Below are positions 1 to 8,943 of a DNA stretch of 64,000 bases, piece by piece; the stretch's first letter is position 1; each line of letters begins with the position of its first letter. The notes below the pieces were generated by a model. The model searched no databases. It had not been told where the DNA came from and saw nothing but the letters and a program-made list of their open reading frames with translations. The DNA comes from Rhizobiales bacterium 63-22. GTDB lineage: Bacteria; Pseudomonadota; Alphaproteobacteria; Rhizobiales; Rhizobiaceae. The stretch covers positions 57,134 through 121,133 of the forward strand of contig MKVZ01000016.1 in the NCBI GenBank assembly GCA_001898995.1, read 5' to 3'. The position numbers and the translations under genes were made by a program.

Positions 1-2
1 TG

Positions 3-761
3 CGTGCCGTGCGCTGGCAGGACGTGCATCTGAACGCCGAAGGCACGGGCTATGTCATCTGCCTGCCGGTGCCGGGCATCGTCACGCAGGTGCAGACCAA
101 CATGGCCGCCACGCTCAATATCGACTGGGTGCTGGCGCTGGCCGCCGATATCCTGCGCGGTTTCGGGCAGAAGGTGGAGCAGCGCGATCTCGTCGCGCAT
201 CTCGACGGCTGGATCGCCGCCAGCGCGCCGGGACAGATCGTCTACATGCCCTATATTTCCGAAGCGGGCGAACGCGGTCCTTTCGTCAACGCGGATGCGC
301 GCGCCGGCTTTACCGGTCTTTCGCTCAATCACACCTATGCGGATGTGGTGCGCGCGGTGGCGGAGGGCCTCGGCCACGCCATGCGCGACTGTTACGCCGC
401 GATGGGCAGGCTTCCGGGCGAGTTGCGCCTCACGGGCGGGGCCGCCCGCTCTGCGCGGCTGCGCGGAATATTGTCGGCGTCGGTGCGCGCGCCGGTCCGT
501 GTCTCGTCGCGCGATGAGGCGGGTGCGGCCGGCGCTGCCATGATGGCCGCCGTCGCCAACGGCATCTATCCCGACATGAATGCCTGTATCGGCCAGTGGG
601 TGACGCCGCTTCTGGGCGAAGCCGAGCAGCCCGACCCGGAACTGGCCGCGGCCTACGACCATATTTTCCCCGCCTTCACGGCCGCGCGCCGGGGTCTCGT
701 TCCCGCGTGGGAAGCCCTTGCCGCCGCGCGCCATGCCAGAGGAGTTTCCCATGACGACTGA
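3..761 (+). CDS. eryA: Erythritol kinase, C-terminal part (cut by window start)
   Basis: FGGY-family carbohydrate kinase. In Brucella, EryA phosphorylates erythritol to L-erythritol-4-phosphate with ATP, the first step of erythritol use. Only about 252 C-terminal residues are present because the reading frame enters from before base 1. The C-terminal ATPase-fold half is recognisable from the glycine-rich stretch LRLTGGAARSARLRG and the following DEAGAAGAAMMAAVANGIY, typical of FGGY kinases. The stop overlaps the eryB start by 11 bases, so the two are translationally coupled. The name rests on the family plus the unmistakable eryB-eryC-eryD order downstream. The family alone would also fit a glycerol or xylulose kinase. 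Confidence 0.9.
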   Translation, partial: RAVRWQDVHLNAEGTGYVICLPVPGIVTQVQTNMAATLNIDWVLALAADILRGFGQKVEQRDLVAHLDGWIAASAPGQIVYMPYISEAGERGPFVNADARAGFTGLSLNHTYADVVRAVAEGLGHAMRDCYAAMGRLPGELRLTGGAARSARLRGILSASVRAPVRVSSRDEAGAAGAAMMAAVANGIYPDMNACIGQWVTPLLGEAEQPDPELAAAYDHIFPAFTAARRGLVPAWEALAAARHARGVSHDD

Positions 762-2280
762 AACCGGCCCAACTGAAACAGGAATGGTCGATCTGTTCGT
801 GATCGGCGGCGGCATCAACGGCGCGGGCATCGCGCGCGATGCCGCCGGGCGCGGCCTTTCGGTGGTGCTGTGCGAGAAGGACGATCTTGCGCAGGGCACT
901 TCGTCGCGCTCCGGCAAACTGGTGCATGGCGGGCTGCGATATCTCGAATATTATGAATTCCGGCTGGTACGCGAGGCGCTGATCGAGCGCGAGGTGCTGC
1001 TGAAGGCGGCGCCGCACATCATCTGGCCGATGCGTTTCGTGTTGCCGCACAGCCCGCAGGACCGCCCGGCGTGGCTGGTCCGGCTCGGCCTGTTTCTCTA
1101 CGACCATCTCGGCGGCCGCAAAAAACTGCCTGGCACCCGCACGCTGGACCTCAGCCGTGACCCGGAGGGAACGCCGCTTCTCGACCAGTATACGAAAGGC
1201 TTCGAATATTCCGACTGCTGGGTGGACGACGCGCGGCTGGTGGCGCTGAACGCGCTGGGTGCTGCGGAAAAGGGCGCGCTCGTCCTCACCCGCACGCCCG
1301 CCGTCTCGGCGCGGCGCGAGAACGGCGGCTGGACGGTGGAGACGAAGAACCGCAAAACGGGCGAGACCCGCACCTTCCGCGCCCGCTGTCTCGTCAATTG
1401 CGCCGGACCTTGGGTGTCGGACGTCATCGCCAATGTCGCCCGTTCCAACTCCTCGCGCCATGTGCGGCTGGTCAAGGGCAGCCATATCATCGTGCCGAAA
1501 TGGTGGACGGGCGCCAATGCCTACCTGGTGCAGAACCACGACAAGCGCGTGATCTTCATCAACCCCTACGAGGGCGACATGGCGCTGATCGGCACCACCG
1601 ACATTCCATGGGAAGGCCGCGCGGAGGATGTGGAGATCGCCGAAAGCGAGATCGAATATCTGCTCGCCGTGGTGAACCGCTATTTCAAGGAAAAGCTGCG
1701 CCGCTCGGACGTGCTGTTCAGCTATTCCGGCGTGCGTCCGCTTTTCGACGATGGCAAGGGCAATCCTTCTGCGGTAACGCGCGACTACGTGTTCGATCTG
1801 GACGAGACCGGCGGTGCGCCGCTGATGAACGTGTTCGGCGGCAAGATCACCACCTTCCGCGAACTCGCCGAACGGGGCATGCACCGGCTGGCGCATGTCT
1901 TCCCGCAGATGGGGCCGGACTGGACCGCAAACGCTCCGCTGCCCGGCGGCGAGATCGCCAATGCCGATTACGAGACCTTCGCCAACAGCCTGCGCGACGC
2001 ATGGCCGTGGATGCCGCGCGGGCTGGTGCAGCATTATGGCCGCCTCTACGGCGCACGCGCGAAGGACGTGGTGGGTGCCGCGACCGGCGTGGACGGTCTC
2101 GGTCGCCATTTCGGCGGCAATCTCTACGAGGCGGAAGTGCGCTATCTGGTCGAAAAGGAATGGGCCCGGTCCGCGGCCGACATTCTTTACCGCCGCACCA
2201 AGCATTATCTGCACCTGAGCGAGACGGAACGCGCCGCCTTCGCCCAATGGTTCGACCAAACCCGCCTTGCCGCCGCCTGA
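751..2280 (+). CDS. eryB: L-erythritol-4-phosphate dehydrogenase (GlpD-like flavoprotein)
   Basis: FAD-dependent dehydrogenase related to glycerol-3-phosphate dehydrogenase. In the Brucella pathway it oxidises L-erythritol-4-phosphate to L-3-tetrulose-4-phosphate. The dinucleotide-binding motif GGGINGAG lies at residues 19-26, followed by TSSRSGKLVHGGLRYLE, the GlpD FAD/substrate signature. At 509 residues it is the normal size for the family. I chose the ATG at 751 because AGAGGAG lies about six bases before it. An in-frame start exists upstream at 718 but lacks such a site. It overlaps the eryA 3' end and lies ten bases before eryC. A generic glpD is the alternative; the context argues against it. 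Confidence 0.92.
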   Translation: MTTETGPTETGMVDLFVIGGGINGAGIARDAAGRGLSVVLCEKDDLAQGTSSRSGKLVHGGLRYLEYYEFRLVREALIEREVLLKAAPHIIWPMRFVLPHSPQDRPAWLVRLGLFLYDHLGGRKKLPGTRTLDLSRDPEGTPLLDQYTKGFEYSDCWVDDARLVALNALGAAEKGALVLTRTPAVSARRENGGWTVETKNRKTGETRTFRARCLVNCAGPWVSDVIANVARSNSSRHVRLVKGSHIIVPKWWTGANAYLVQNHDKRVIFINPYEGDMALIGTTDIPWEGRAEDVEIAESEIEYLLAVVNRYFKEKLRRSDVLFSYSGVRPLFDDGKGNPSAVTRDYVFDLDETGGAPLMNVFGGKITTFRELAERGMHRLAHVFPQMGPDWTANAPLPGGEIANADYETFANSLRDAWPWMPRGLVQHYGRLYGARAKDVVGAATGVDGLGRHFGGNLYEAEVRYLVEKEWARSAADILYRRTKHYLHLSETERAAFAQWFDQTRLAAA

Positions 2281-2289
2281 GGTACTGTC

Positions 2290-3222
2290 ATGCCGCTGAC
2301 GCTTTCGCTCAATACAAACCCGCTGGTGAACCGTTTCGCCGAACCGGACGACCTGATCGACACGGTGGCACGCGAGCTGAAGCTCCGCGACCTGCAACTG
2401 ACGCATGAATTCATCAATCCCTCGTGGCCGGCCCCGGTGATCCGCCGCCTGACGCGGCAGATGACGGCGGCGCTGCGGCGTACCGGCGTGCGCGTGACCA
2501 GCGGCATGACCGGTCCCTATGGCCGGCTCAACCATTTCGGTCATCCCGACCGCGATGTGCGGCGCTATTACATGGACTGGTTCAAGACCTTCGCCGACAT
2601 CACCGCCGATCTCGGCGGCGTGTCGGTCGGCACGCAGTTCGCCATCTTCACTTATAAGGATTATGACGATCCGGCCCGCCGCGAGGAGTTGATCGGGATC
2701 GCCATCGACTGCTGGGCGGAAGTGGCTGAACACGCAAAGGCCGCCGGCCTGAAATATGTGTTCTGGGAGCCGATGAGCATCGGGCGCGAATTCGGCGAGA
2801 CCATCGCCGCCTGTATGAAGCTGCAAGACCGGCTGACCGCCGCCGATATGGCGGTGCCCATGTGGATGATGGCCGATATCGACCATGGCGACGTGACCAG
2901 CGCCAACCCGGACGATTACGATCCCTATGCGTGGGCGCGCGCCGTGCCGAAGGTCTCGCCCATCATTCATATCAAGCAGAGCCTGATGGACAAGGGCGGG
3001 CATCGTCCCTTTACCGCCGCGTTCAACGCCAAGGGCCGCATCCAGCCCGAGCCGCTGCTCGCCGCCTTCGCCGCGGGCGGAGCGAAGGACAATGAAATCT
3101 GCCTCGAACTTTCCTTCAAGGAGCGCGAGCCGAACGACCGTGAGGTCATTCCCCAGATCGCGGAAAGCATTGCCTTCTGGGCGCCGCATATCGATACGGG
3201 CGTTCAGGATCTGAACATCTAG
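2290..3222 (+). CDS. eryC: Tetrulose-4-phosphate racemase EryC (TIM-barrel)
   Basis: 310-residue protein of the xylose-isomerase-like TIM-barrel superfamily. Brucella EryC was first described as an erythrulose-phosphate dehydrogenase. It was later shown to interconvert L- and D-3-tetrulose-4-phosphate, so I use the racemase name. No nucleotide-binding Rossmann motif is visible, in keeping with an isomerase rather than a dehydrogenase. Acidic and histidine residues typical of metal-dependent barrels occur in segments such as FWEPMSIGREFGETI and MADIDHGDVTSANPDDYD. It starts ten bases after eryB with GAGG overlapping the eryB stop, and ends seven bases before the first eryD start, so it is clearly part of the same transcript. 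Confidence 0.9.
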   Translation: MPLTLSLNTNPLVNRFAEPDDLIDTVARELKLRDLQLTHEFINPSWPAPVIRRLTRQMTAALRRTGVRVTSGMTGPYGRLNHFGHPDRDVRRYYMDWFKTFADITADLGGVSVGTQFAIFTYKDYDDPARREELIGIAIDCWAEVAEHAKAAGLKYVFWEPMSIGREFGETIAACMKLQDRLTAADMAVPMWMMADIDHGDVTSANPDDYDPYAWARAVPKVSPIIHIKQSLMDKGGHRPFTAAFNAKGRIQPEPLLAAFAAGGAKDNEICLELSFKEREPNDREVIPQIAESIAFWAPHIDTGVQDLNI

Positions 3223-3228
3223 GTTATT

Positions 3229-4197
3229 GTGCCCATGGCCCGCCACAGCGACACCGATCCCGAACAGAACCTCGCCATCCGCGCGGCATGGCTGCATTAT
3301 GTGGGCGGCATGAAACAGGGCGCGGTGGCGAAAAGGCTCGGCATTCCTTCGGTCAAGGCGCATCGGCTGATCGCGCGCGCGGTGACGGAGGGCGCGGTCA
3401 AGGTCACGATCGACGGCGAGATCGTCGAATGCGTGGAACTGGAGGAACGGCTTTGCCGCCGCTATGGCCTCGACATGTGCGAGGTAGCCCCCGATCTCGG
3501 CGAGGAAGGGCTGCCGCTCCGGGCGCTCGGACTGGCGGGGGCGGATTTCCTGCGCCGCCAGATCGAGAGCGGCGAACATGCGGTGATCGGCCTCGGCCAC
3601 GGGCGCACGCTGGCCGCCGCCGTGCAGCAATTGCCGCGCGTGGTGGCGAACGGTGTCTGTTTCGTCTCGCTGCTCGGCGGCCTGACCCGCAACTATGCCG
3701 CCAATCCGCATGACGTGATGCATCGTCTCGCCGAAAAGACCGGCGCGCGCGCCTTCGTGCTGCCGGTACCCTTTTTCGCCAATTCGGACCGCGACCGGGC
3801 GGTGCTGCTGTCACAGCCGGGCGTGCCGGAACTTTTCGCTATGGCGAACGGCGCGGGGCTGCAATTCGTCGGCATCGGCACCGCCGACGCCGGCGCGCAA
3901 CTGGTCGCAAGCAGCATGATCGAGCCGCGCGAGATCGCCGAGATCAACGCCGCCGGCGGCACGGGCGAAATGCTGGGCCATTTTTTCGACGCATCCGGCC
4001 GGGTGCTGGAAACCACGCTGACGGCGCGCACGCTGGCGGTCGATCTGGACGGGCCGCCCGGAAGCCGTTCTGCAGGCCGCATCGTCGCGATCGCCGGCGG
4101 TGCGCAGAAGGTTGCGGCCGTCCGCGCCGTACTGGAAAGCGGGCGGCTCAAGGGCCTCATCACCGACGAGCAGACCGCAAGGACGTTGATCGGTTGA
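3229..4197 (+). CDS. eryD: Erythritol operon repressor EryD (SorC/DeoR-type regulator)
   Basis: Sugar-binding transcriptional regulator of the SorC family, about 320 residues. An N-terminal helix-turn-helix is visible around residues 25-50 (GAVAKRLGIPSVKAHRLIAR), followed by the phosphosugar-binding domain (VIGLGHGRTLAAAVQQL and the loop GLTRNYAANPHDVMHRLA). In Brucella, EryD represses the ery promoter upstream of eryA, and erythritol relieves this. Here it is the fourth gene of the same operon, so it would autoregulate. The promoter it controls lies outside the window. Start is GTG at 3229 or ATG at 3235; neither has a strong ribosome-binding site. Confidence 0.9.
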   Translation: MPMARHSDTDPEQNLAIRAAWLHYVGGMKQGAVAKRLGIPSVKAHRLIARAVTEGAVKVTIDGEIVECVELEERLCRRYGLDMCEVAPDLGEEGLPLRALGLAGADFLRRQIESGEHAVIGLGHGRTLAAAVQQLPRVVANGVCFVSLLGGLTRNYAANPHDVMHRLAEKTGARAFVLPVPFFANSDRDRAVLLSQPGVPELFAMANGAGLQFVGIGTADAGAQLVASSMIEPREIAEINAAGGTGEMLGHFFDASGRVLETTLTARTLAVDLDGPPGSRSAGRIVAIAGGAQKVAAVRAVLESGRLKGLITDEQTARTLIG

Positions 4198-4269
4198 AGA
4201 CGCCGGAACTCCCGAAACGTTGTGGCAATGATGACTGACATTATTTATAAGGATTGAAGGGGAGAGGTA

Positions 4270-5028
4270 ATGGAACCGCGGGTCTGGGTCGGCACAAGCT
4301 GGAAGATGAACAAGACGCTGGCCGAGGCGCGCGTCTTCGCGGAAGGGCTGAGGGGCGCGAAGAGCGATCCGCGCATCCAGCGGTTCGTCATTCCGCCATT
4401 CACTGCAGTGCGCGAGGTCAAGGCGATACTGGCGGAAACGTCGGTCAAGGTCGGCGCGCAGAACATGCACTGGGCCGACGAAGGCGCATGGACGGGCGAA
4501 ATTTCGCCGGTCATGCTCAAGGACTGCGATCTCGACATCGTGGAACTCGGCCATTCCGAGCGTCGTGAGCATTTCGGCGAGACCGACGAAACGGTGGGGC
4601 TGAAAACCGAGGCCGCCGTGCGCCACGGGCTGACGCCGCTGATCTGCATCGGCGAGACGCTTGCCGAGCGGCAGGCGGGCCGTGCGCAGGAAGTGCTGGA
4701 GCGGCAGGTGCGCGGCGCGCTGGCGAAGCTTTCGGGAGCGCAGAAATCCGCGCCGATCCTGCTCGCCTACGAGCCCGTCTGGGCCATCGGCGTCAACGGC
4801 ATTCCCGCCACTTCCGATTATGCCGATCAGCGTCAGGCGGAGATCGTCGCCGTGGCGGAGGATGTGCTGGGCCGCCGCATTCCCTGCCTTTATGGCGGCT
4901 CGGTCAATCCGGACAATTGCGAGGAACTCATCACCTGCCCGCATATAGACGGGCTTTTCATCGGGCGCTCGGCCTGGGCGGTCGAGGGCTATCTCGGCAT
5001 CCTGGCCAAATGCGCCGCAAAACTGTGA
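4270..5028 (+). CDS. eryH: Triose-phosphate-isomerase-like tetrulose-phosphate isomerase
   Basis: 252-residue triosephosphate isomerase fold. Visible catalytic elements are the Lys of SWKMN (about residue 12), the His of ELGHSERR, and the Glu of AYEPVWAIG. In Brucella this second TpiA copy (TpiA2, renamed EryH) converts D-3-tetrulose-4-phosphate to D-erythrulose-4-phosphate rather than serving glycolysis. The tight link to eryA-D and rpiB supports that role here. GGGGAGAGG just before the ATG is a strong ribosome-binding site. The 72-base gap after eryD is too small to hold the DeoR-family gene that I recall at this spot in Brucella. Confidence 0.9.
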   Translation: MEPRVWVGTSWKMNKTLAEARVFAEGLRGAKSDPRIQRFVIPPFTAVREVKAILAETSVKVGAQNMHWADEGAWTGEISPVMLKDCDLDIVELGHSERREHFGETDETVGLKTEAAVRHGLTPLICIGETLAERQAGRAQEVLERQVRGALAKLSGAQKSAPILLAYEPVWAIGVNGIPATSDYADQRQAEIVAVAEDVLGRRIPCLYGGSVNPDNCEELITCPHIDGLFIGRSAWAVEGYLGILAKCAAKL

Positions 5029-5040
5029 AGGATATGGATA

Positions 5041-5502
5041 ATGAAACTGGCAATCGCAGGCGATAGCGCGGGCGAGGGACTGGCCAAGGTTCTGGCCGAG
5101 CATCTGAAGGGCAAATATGACGTCGCGGAAATCTCGCGCACGGAGGCGGGACCGGATACGTTCTACGCCAATCTCTCCGACCGCGTGGCGAACGAGGTTA
5201 TGGCCGGCAAATACGACCGCGCGATCCTCGTCTGCGGCACGGGCATCGGCGTCTGCATCGCGGCCAACAAGGTGCCGGGCATCCGCGCCGCGCTGACCCA
5301 CGATACCTATTCGGCCGAGCGCGCGGCACTCTCCAACAATGCGCAGATCATCACCATGGGCGCGCGCGTCATCGGTACCGAGCTTGCCAAGGCCATCGCC
5401 GACGCGTGGCTGAAGGAAACGATGAACTTCGATCCCAAGGGCCGCTCCGCCGGCAACGTCTGCGCCATCGACGAGGTGGACGCGAAATATAACAAGCGCT
5501 GA
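5041..5502 (+). CDS. eryI: RpiB-type D-erythrulose-4-phosphate isomerase
   Basis: 153-residue RpiB/LacAB-type sugar-phosphate isomerase. The active-site cysteine loop [19 protein letters not shown] and the [15 protein letters not shown] segment match ribose-5-phosphate isomerase B. In Brucella this enzyme (EryI) makes D-erythrose-4-phosphate from D-erythrulose-4-phosphate. That step delivers erythritol carbon to the pentose phosphate pathway. It begins twelve bases after eryH with GAAGGA upstream, so it is the same operon. A housekeeping rpiB role is possible but less likely given the position. Confidence 0.9.
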   Translation: MKLAIAGDSAGEGLAKVLAEHLKGKYDVAEISRTEAGPDTFYANLSDRVANEVMAGKYDRAILVCGTGIGVCIAANKVPGIRAALTHDTYSAERAALSNNAQIITMGARVIGTELAKAIADAWLKETMNFDPKGRSAGNVCAIDEVDAKYNKR

Positions 5503-5532
5503 ATCCGCTCCGCCGCATGCGCATACACCGCT

Positions 5533-5559
5533 GATCTCCGGCGCTCCGCGCCGGAGATC
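5533..5559. repeat. Perfect 11-bp stem-loop between eryI and fba
   Basis: The arms are GATCTCCGGCG (5533-5543) and CGCCGGAGATC (5549-5559), separated by a five-base loop. No run of T follows, so it is not a standard intrinsic terminator. It may stabilise the 3' end of the ery message or partly uncouple fba from it. Confidence 0.7.
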
Positions 5560-5604
5560 GAACCCACCGCCTGCCATCATAACGATAACGGGGAGGAATG
5601 ACCC

Positions 5605-6639
5605 ATGGCCCGCATTACCCTTCGCCAATTGCTCGACCATGCCGCCGAAAACGGTTATGGCGTGCCCGCGTTCAATATTTCCAACATGGAGCAGGGGCTG
5701 GCCATCATGGCCGCCGCCAAGGCCTGCAACGCACCGGTGATCCTTCAGGCGAGCCGCGGCGCGCGGGCCTATGCCGGCGACCGGGTTCTGGCCCGGCTGA
5801 TCGACGGATTGACGGAAATGTATCCCGATATTCCGGTTTGCATGCACCTCGACCACGGCAACAATCTCGCCACCTGCGCCACCGCCATCCAGAATGGCTT
5901 TACCAGCGTGATGATGGACGGCAGCTTGAAGGAAGACGGCAAGACCCCGGCCGACTATGCCTATAATCGCGACATCACGCGGCGCGTGGTCGATGTGGCC
6001 CATGCCTGCGGCGTCTCGGTGGAAGGCGAGATCGGCGTGCTGGGCAGCCTCGAAAGCGGCATGGGCGATCAGGAAGACGGTCATGGCGCGACGGAAAAGC
6101 TCGACGAAAGCCAGCTTCTGACCGACCCGGCGGAGGCGGAGCGATTCGTCGCCGAAACCGGCGTGGACGCGCTCGCCGTCGCCATGGGCACCAGCCACGG
6201 CGCCTACAAGTTCACCCGCAAGCCCGACGGCGCGATCCTCGCCATGCACGTCATCGAGGAAATCCACCGCCGCCTGCCCGATACGCATCTGGTGATGCAC
6301 GGCTCGTCGTCCGTACCGGAGGACTTGCAGCGGATCATCAACAGCTATGGCGGCGACATCAAGCCGACATGGGGCGTGCCCGTGGAGGAAATCCAGCGCG
6401 GCATCAAGTCGGGCGTGCGCAAGATCAATATCGACACCGACAACCGGCTGGCGATGACGGCGGCGATTCGCAAGACGCTCGCCGAAGATCCGTCCGAGTT
6501 CGATCCGCGCAAATATATGAAGCCCGCCATGGCGATGATGACCGAAGTGTGCAGGCAGCGGTTCGAAGCCTTCGGCACCGCCGGCCACGCCGACAGGATT
6601 CGCCCTCTGCCGGTGGAAGCGATGGCGAAGCGCTACTGA
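5605..6639 (+). CDS. fba: Class II fructose-bisphosphate aldolase
   Basis: 344-residue zinc-dependent aldolase of the class II Calvin-type subfamily. It cleaves or forms fructose-1,6-bisphosphate. Metal-binding residues are visible in CMHLDHGNN and VMHGSSS. The family signatures [12 protein letters not shown] and GTSHGAYKF are also present. GGGGAGGA precedes the ATG. It lies 102 bases after eryI with a hairpin between. It may be co-transcribed with the ery genes, as the same order is found in Brucella, or have its own promoter. The product of erythritol catabolism must pass through the transaldolase/aldolase reactions, which makes the linkage sensible. Confidence 0.93.
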   Translation: MARITLRQLLDHAAENGYGVPAFNISNMEQGLAIMAAAKACNAPVILQASRGARAYAGDRVLARLIDGLTEMYPDIPVCMHLDHGNNLATCATAIQNGFTSVMMDGSLKEDGKTPADYAYNRDITRRVVDVAHACGVSVEGEIGVLGSLESGMGDQEDGHGATEKLDESQLLTDPAEAERFVAETGVDALAVAMGTSHGAYKFTRKPDGAILAMHVIEEIHRRLPDTHLVMHGSSSVPEDLQRIINSYGGDIKPTWGVPVEEIQRGIKSGVRKINIDTDNRLAMTAAIRKTLAEDPSEFDPRKYMKPAMAMMTEVCRQRFEAFGTAGHADRIRPLPVEAMAKRY

Positions 6640-6739
6640 AAACCCGCCTGAGCATGCATTCGCGCGGGCCGGCGATGCGCCGGTTCCGCGCGCAGGCGTT
6701 ATTTCGGGCGGTGACGGCGGCCAAAGTTGCATCTCTGTG

Positions 6740-6768
6740 TGGACAGGGGCTGTGCTTTCTGCTAATAG
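6740..6768 (+). promoter_or_regulatory. Candidate promoter for rpsU
   Basis: TGGACA (6740-6745) and TAATAG (6763-6768) are separated by 17 bases, close to the sigma-70 consensus. They lie in the 262-base gap before rpsU. That gap otherwise holds only short GC-rich inverted repeats. Confidence 0.5.
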
Positions 6769-6901
6769 CCAGCCCCAATTTGCAGCGTTTGCGTTGCGAA
6801 GCTTGGGAGCCTTCGGGTGCTGACAGGCCGGTTCGACCGGCCGGAATTGCCGGGAGACTTTCGAAAGCTCATCCGAAATTCTAACCGATACGGGAATAGA
6901 C

Positions 6902-7126
6902 GTGCAGGTACTCGTCCGCGATAACAATGTCGATCAGGCTCTCCGCGCTCTCAAGAAGAAGATGCAGCGTGAAGGCATCTTCCGTGAAATGAAGATGCGT
7001 GGCCACTACGAAAAGCCGTCCGAAAAGCGCGCCCGCGAAAAGGCCGAGGCTGTTCGCCGCGCCCGTAAGCTGGCCCGCAAACGCGCCCAGCGCGAAGGTC
7101 TCGTCAGCGGTCGCGGCGCGCGTTGA
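6902..7126 (+). CDS. rpsU: 30S ribosomal protein S21
   Basis: 74-residue basic protein with the S21 pattern: [18 protein letters not shown] near the N-terminus, then [16 protein letters not shown] and an Arg/Lys-rich tail. It sits on the small ribosomal subunit near the 3' end of 16S rRNA and aids initiation. GTG start. It is a stand-alone gene with its own probable promoter and a hairpin terminator just downstream. S21 is often duplicated in Rhizobiales, so another copy may exist elsewhere. Confidence 0.95.
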   Translation: MQVLVRDNNVDQALRALKKKMQREGIFREMKMRGHYEKPSEKRAREKAEAVRRARKLARKRAQREGLVSGRGAR

Positions 7127-7139
7127 TCGATATGGAACA

Positions 7140-7163
7140 GGCACTGCCGCGGCAGTGCCTTTT
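7140..7163 (+). terminator. Intrinsic terminator of rpsU
   Basis: GGCACTGCC and GGCAGTGCC form a 9-bp stem around a very short loop, followed at once by TTTT. It lies 13 bases after the rpsU stop. Confidence 0.85.
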
Positions 7164-7289
7164 GCTTGCCGGCGTAGCCTTTGGCTTGCGCCGGTTTTTG
7201 CATGTTTTATGATAAGCTGTCCGGCCGCCTGAAGCATATCGCGATCTGGTCGAAACAGATCGGCGTTCCGGCAATCTGGATTTATATCC

Positions 7290-7320
7290 GTCCCGAAAAC
7301 CGCTTCGCCCTTTTCGGGAC
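7290..7320. repeat. Extragenic hairpin
   Basis: Arms GTCCCGAAAA (7290-7299) and TTTTCGGGAC (7311-7320) give a 10-bp perfect stem with an 11-base loop. It is the only clear structure in the 353-base space between rpsU and the TPR gene besides the rpsU terminator. The core resembles the CCGAAAA/TTTTCGG hairpin at 11980-12029. Confidence 0.65.
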
Positions 7321-7479
7321 GGCTTCCATATCCGGACCGGCCGCCCTAATGCAGCCGATTTCGGGCGGCATGGAAGGACGAACGAGTCGCGAATATGGGC
7401 CGCCCATGGCACGCCCGGCGCGATGGGAAGAGAAGCAGGCGGACAGGCCGTCCGCTGTTTCCAATCGAATTGAAAAGGG

Positions 7480-8409
7480 GTGCTGCCGTTGCCGACGCGC
7501 TTTAAGGTGTTTCATTCGCTCGCAAACGATGTTTCGGAAACAGGGACATTGTCCGAACAGCCCCCGGAATGGGGAGCGGGACGGGGGATCAGGTGGAACA
7601 GGAAGCGAAGCGGCCTTCTCGCCGGCAGCCTGCTTCTGGCGTTTGCGATGGCTGGTTGCCAGAGCACCACGTCCACGTTGAGTTCTGTCGATCAGGCGCA
7701 GGGATCGAGCGAGAACATCAGTTCGCTCACCGCCGTGATCCAGAGCAACCCGCGCGATCCGGAAGGGTATAACGTTCGCGGTTCCGCCTACGGCCGCGCC
7801 CACCGCTACAAGGATGCGCTTCGCGATTTCGATCAGGCCATCGCCCTCAATCCGAATTTCTACGAAGCCTATGCCAACCGTGCGCTGGTCGACCGCTACA
7901 TGGGCAACGATCAGCAGGCGGTGCTGGATTATTCCAAGGCGATCCAGATCAATCCGCGTTATGCCGCCGCCTACATCGGTCGCGGCAACGTCTATCGGCA
8001 GGCCGGGCAACTCGATCAGGCGCTGAGCGATTTCAATCAGGCCATCGCGCTCCAGACCACGGACGGCCGCGCATGGCACAATCGCGGCCTGATTTATCAA
8101 GCCAAGGGCGAGCACCGAAAGGCGATCGAGGACTTCTCCAAGGCGATCTCGCTCAATTCCTCCGCGCCGGAGCCGTATAACGGGCGCGGCATTTCCTATA
8201 TCGCGCTCGGCGATTACGACAACGCCTTCGACGATTTCAACACGGCGATCACGCTCAACCCGAATATCGCGGAAAGCTGGGCCAATCAGGCGCTCGTCTA
8301 CGAGCATCGCGGCAACAAGGCCAAGGCGGCGGCTTCCTATGCGCGCGCCGTGCAACTCGATCCCAATTACCAGCCGGCCAAGGACGGACTCGCCCGCACG
8401 CGCGGTTGA
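7480..8409 (+). CDS. TPR-repeat lipoprotein (NlpI-like)
   Basis: About 309 residues. A positively charged stretch and hydrophobic core end in LLLAFAMAGC, a lipobox, so the protein should be lipid-anchored in the envelope. The rest is at least six tandem tetratricopeptide repeats, recognisable from repeated patterns such as DFDQAIALNPNFYEAYANRA, ALSDFNQAIAL, AIEDFSKAISL and AFDDFNTAITLNPN. The general fold resembles NlpI, an adaptor for proteases and peptidoglycan hydrolases; the partner here is unknown. The start is uncertain. GTG at 7480 has no room for a ribosome-binding site. TTG at 7489 has AAAAGGGG eight bases upstream. A start nearer the signal peptide is also possible. Confidence 0.85.
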   Translation: MLPLPTRFKVFHSLANDVSETGTLSEQPPEWGAGRGIRWNRKRSGLLAGSLLLAFAMAGCQSTTSTLSSVDQAQGSSENISSLTAVIQSNPRDPEGYNVRGSAYGRAHRYKDALRDFDQAIALNPNFYEAYANRALVDRYMGNDQQAVLDYSKAIQINPRYAAAYIGRGNVYRQAGQLDQALSDFNQAIALQTTDGRAWHNRGLIYQAKGEHRKAIEDFSKAISLNSSAPEPYNGRGISYIALGDYDNAFDDFNTAITLNPNIAESWANQALVYEHRGNKAKAAASYARAVQLDPNYQPAKDGLARTRG

Positions 8410-8460
8410 ACGGGAATGCATTGCGGTCGAAAGCCGCTTTAACCAACTCCTTAAAAGCAT

Positions 8461-8500
8461 AGCGGCGCTTCCTGTAAATCGGGAAGCGCCGCTTTTTTTT
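8461..8500 (+). terminator. Intrinsic terminator of the TPR lipoprotein gene
   Basis: A 12-bp perfect stem (8461-8472 with 8482-8493) has a nine-base loop and is followed by a run of eight T. Confidence 0.93.
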
Positions 8501-8526
8501 GTCGATGGCTGCTATATATTGATTTC

Positions 8527-8940
8527 ATGTCCCTTTTCGATCACATCGGCTTTCAGGTCAGGAATATGAGCCGCAGCCTTTCCTTTTACGAAGGCTGCAT
8601 GCCCGCGCTCGGGCTGAAAGTGATCGCACGCTCCGGCGGCGGCTTTTTCGTCAGCGGCGGCGAGCGGGCGCCGGTTCCCTTCCTGTGGATTCACGCTCCG
8701 GAGAACGCGCAGGAGCCGGCGGATGCGCCGCTGAAGCCGGGCAACCGTCTGCATCTCATGTTCACTGCCGCGAACCGTGAGGCGGTGAACGACTTCCATG
8801 CCGCGGCGCTCGCCGCCGGCGGCACCGACAGCGGCCGGCCGGGCTATCAGGGGCCGGAGACGATGGGATATTACGCGGCGCTGGTCTTCGACCCGGACGG
8901 CAACACGCTGGAAGCGGGTTTCCGCGAGCGCAGGAAATAA
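8527..8940 (+). CDS. VOC-family (glyoxalase/bleomycin-resistance fold) protein
   Basis: 137 residues of the vicinal oxygen chelate superfamily. The N-terminal FDHIGFQVRNMSRSLSFYEG and C-terminal GYYAALVFDPDGNTLEAGFR are the usual paired beta-alpha-beta modules with metal-ligand positions His and Glu. The substrate cannot be told from sequence. It stands alone after a strong terminator and is convergent with metI, whose stop lies four bases away. Confidence 0.85.
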   Translation: MSLFDHIGFQVRNMSRSLSFYEGCMPALGLKVIARSGGGFFVSGGERAPVPFLWIHAPENAQEPADAPLKPGNRLHLMFTAANREAVNDFHAAALAAGGTDSGRPGYQGPETMGYYAALVFDPDGNTLEAGFRERRK

Positions 8941-8943
8941 CGT

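Noticed and set aside
676..3723. A 1015-codon open frame on the minus strand across the ery genes
   Set aside because: It is the antisense shadow of eryB-eryD: no recognisable domain, a His/Arg-rich composition typical of shadows in GC-rich DNA, and it conflicts with four well-supported genes.
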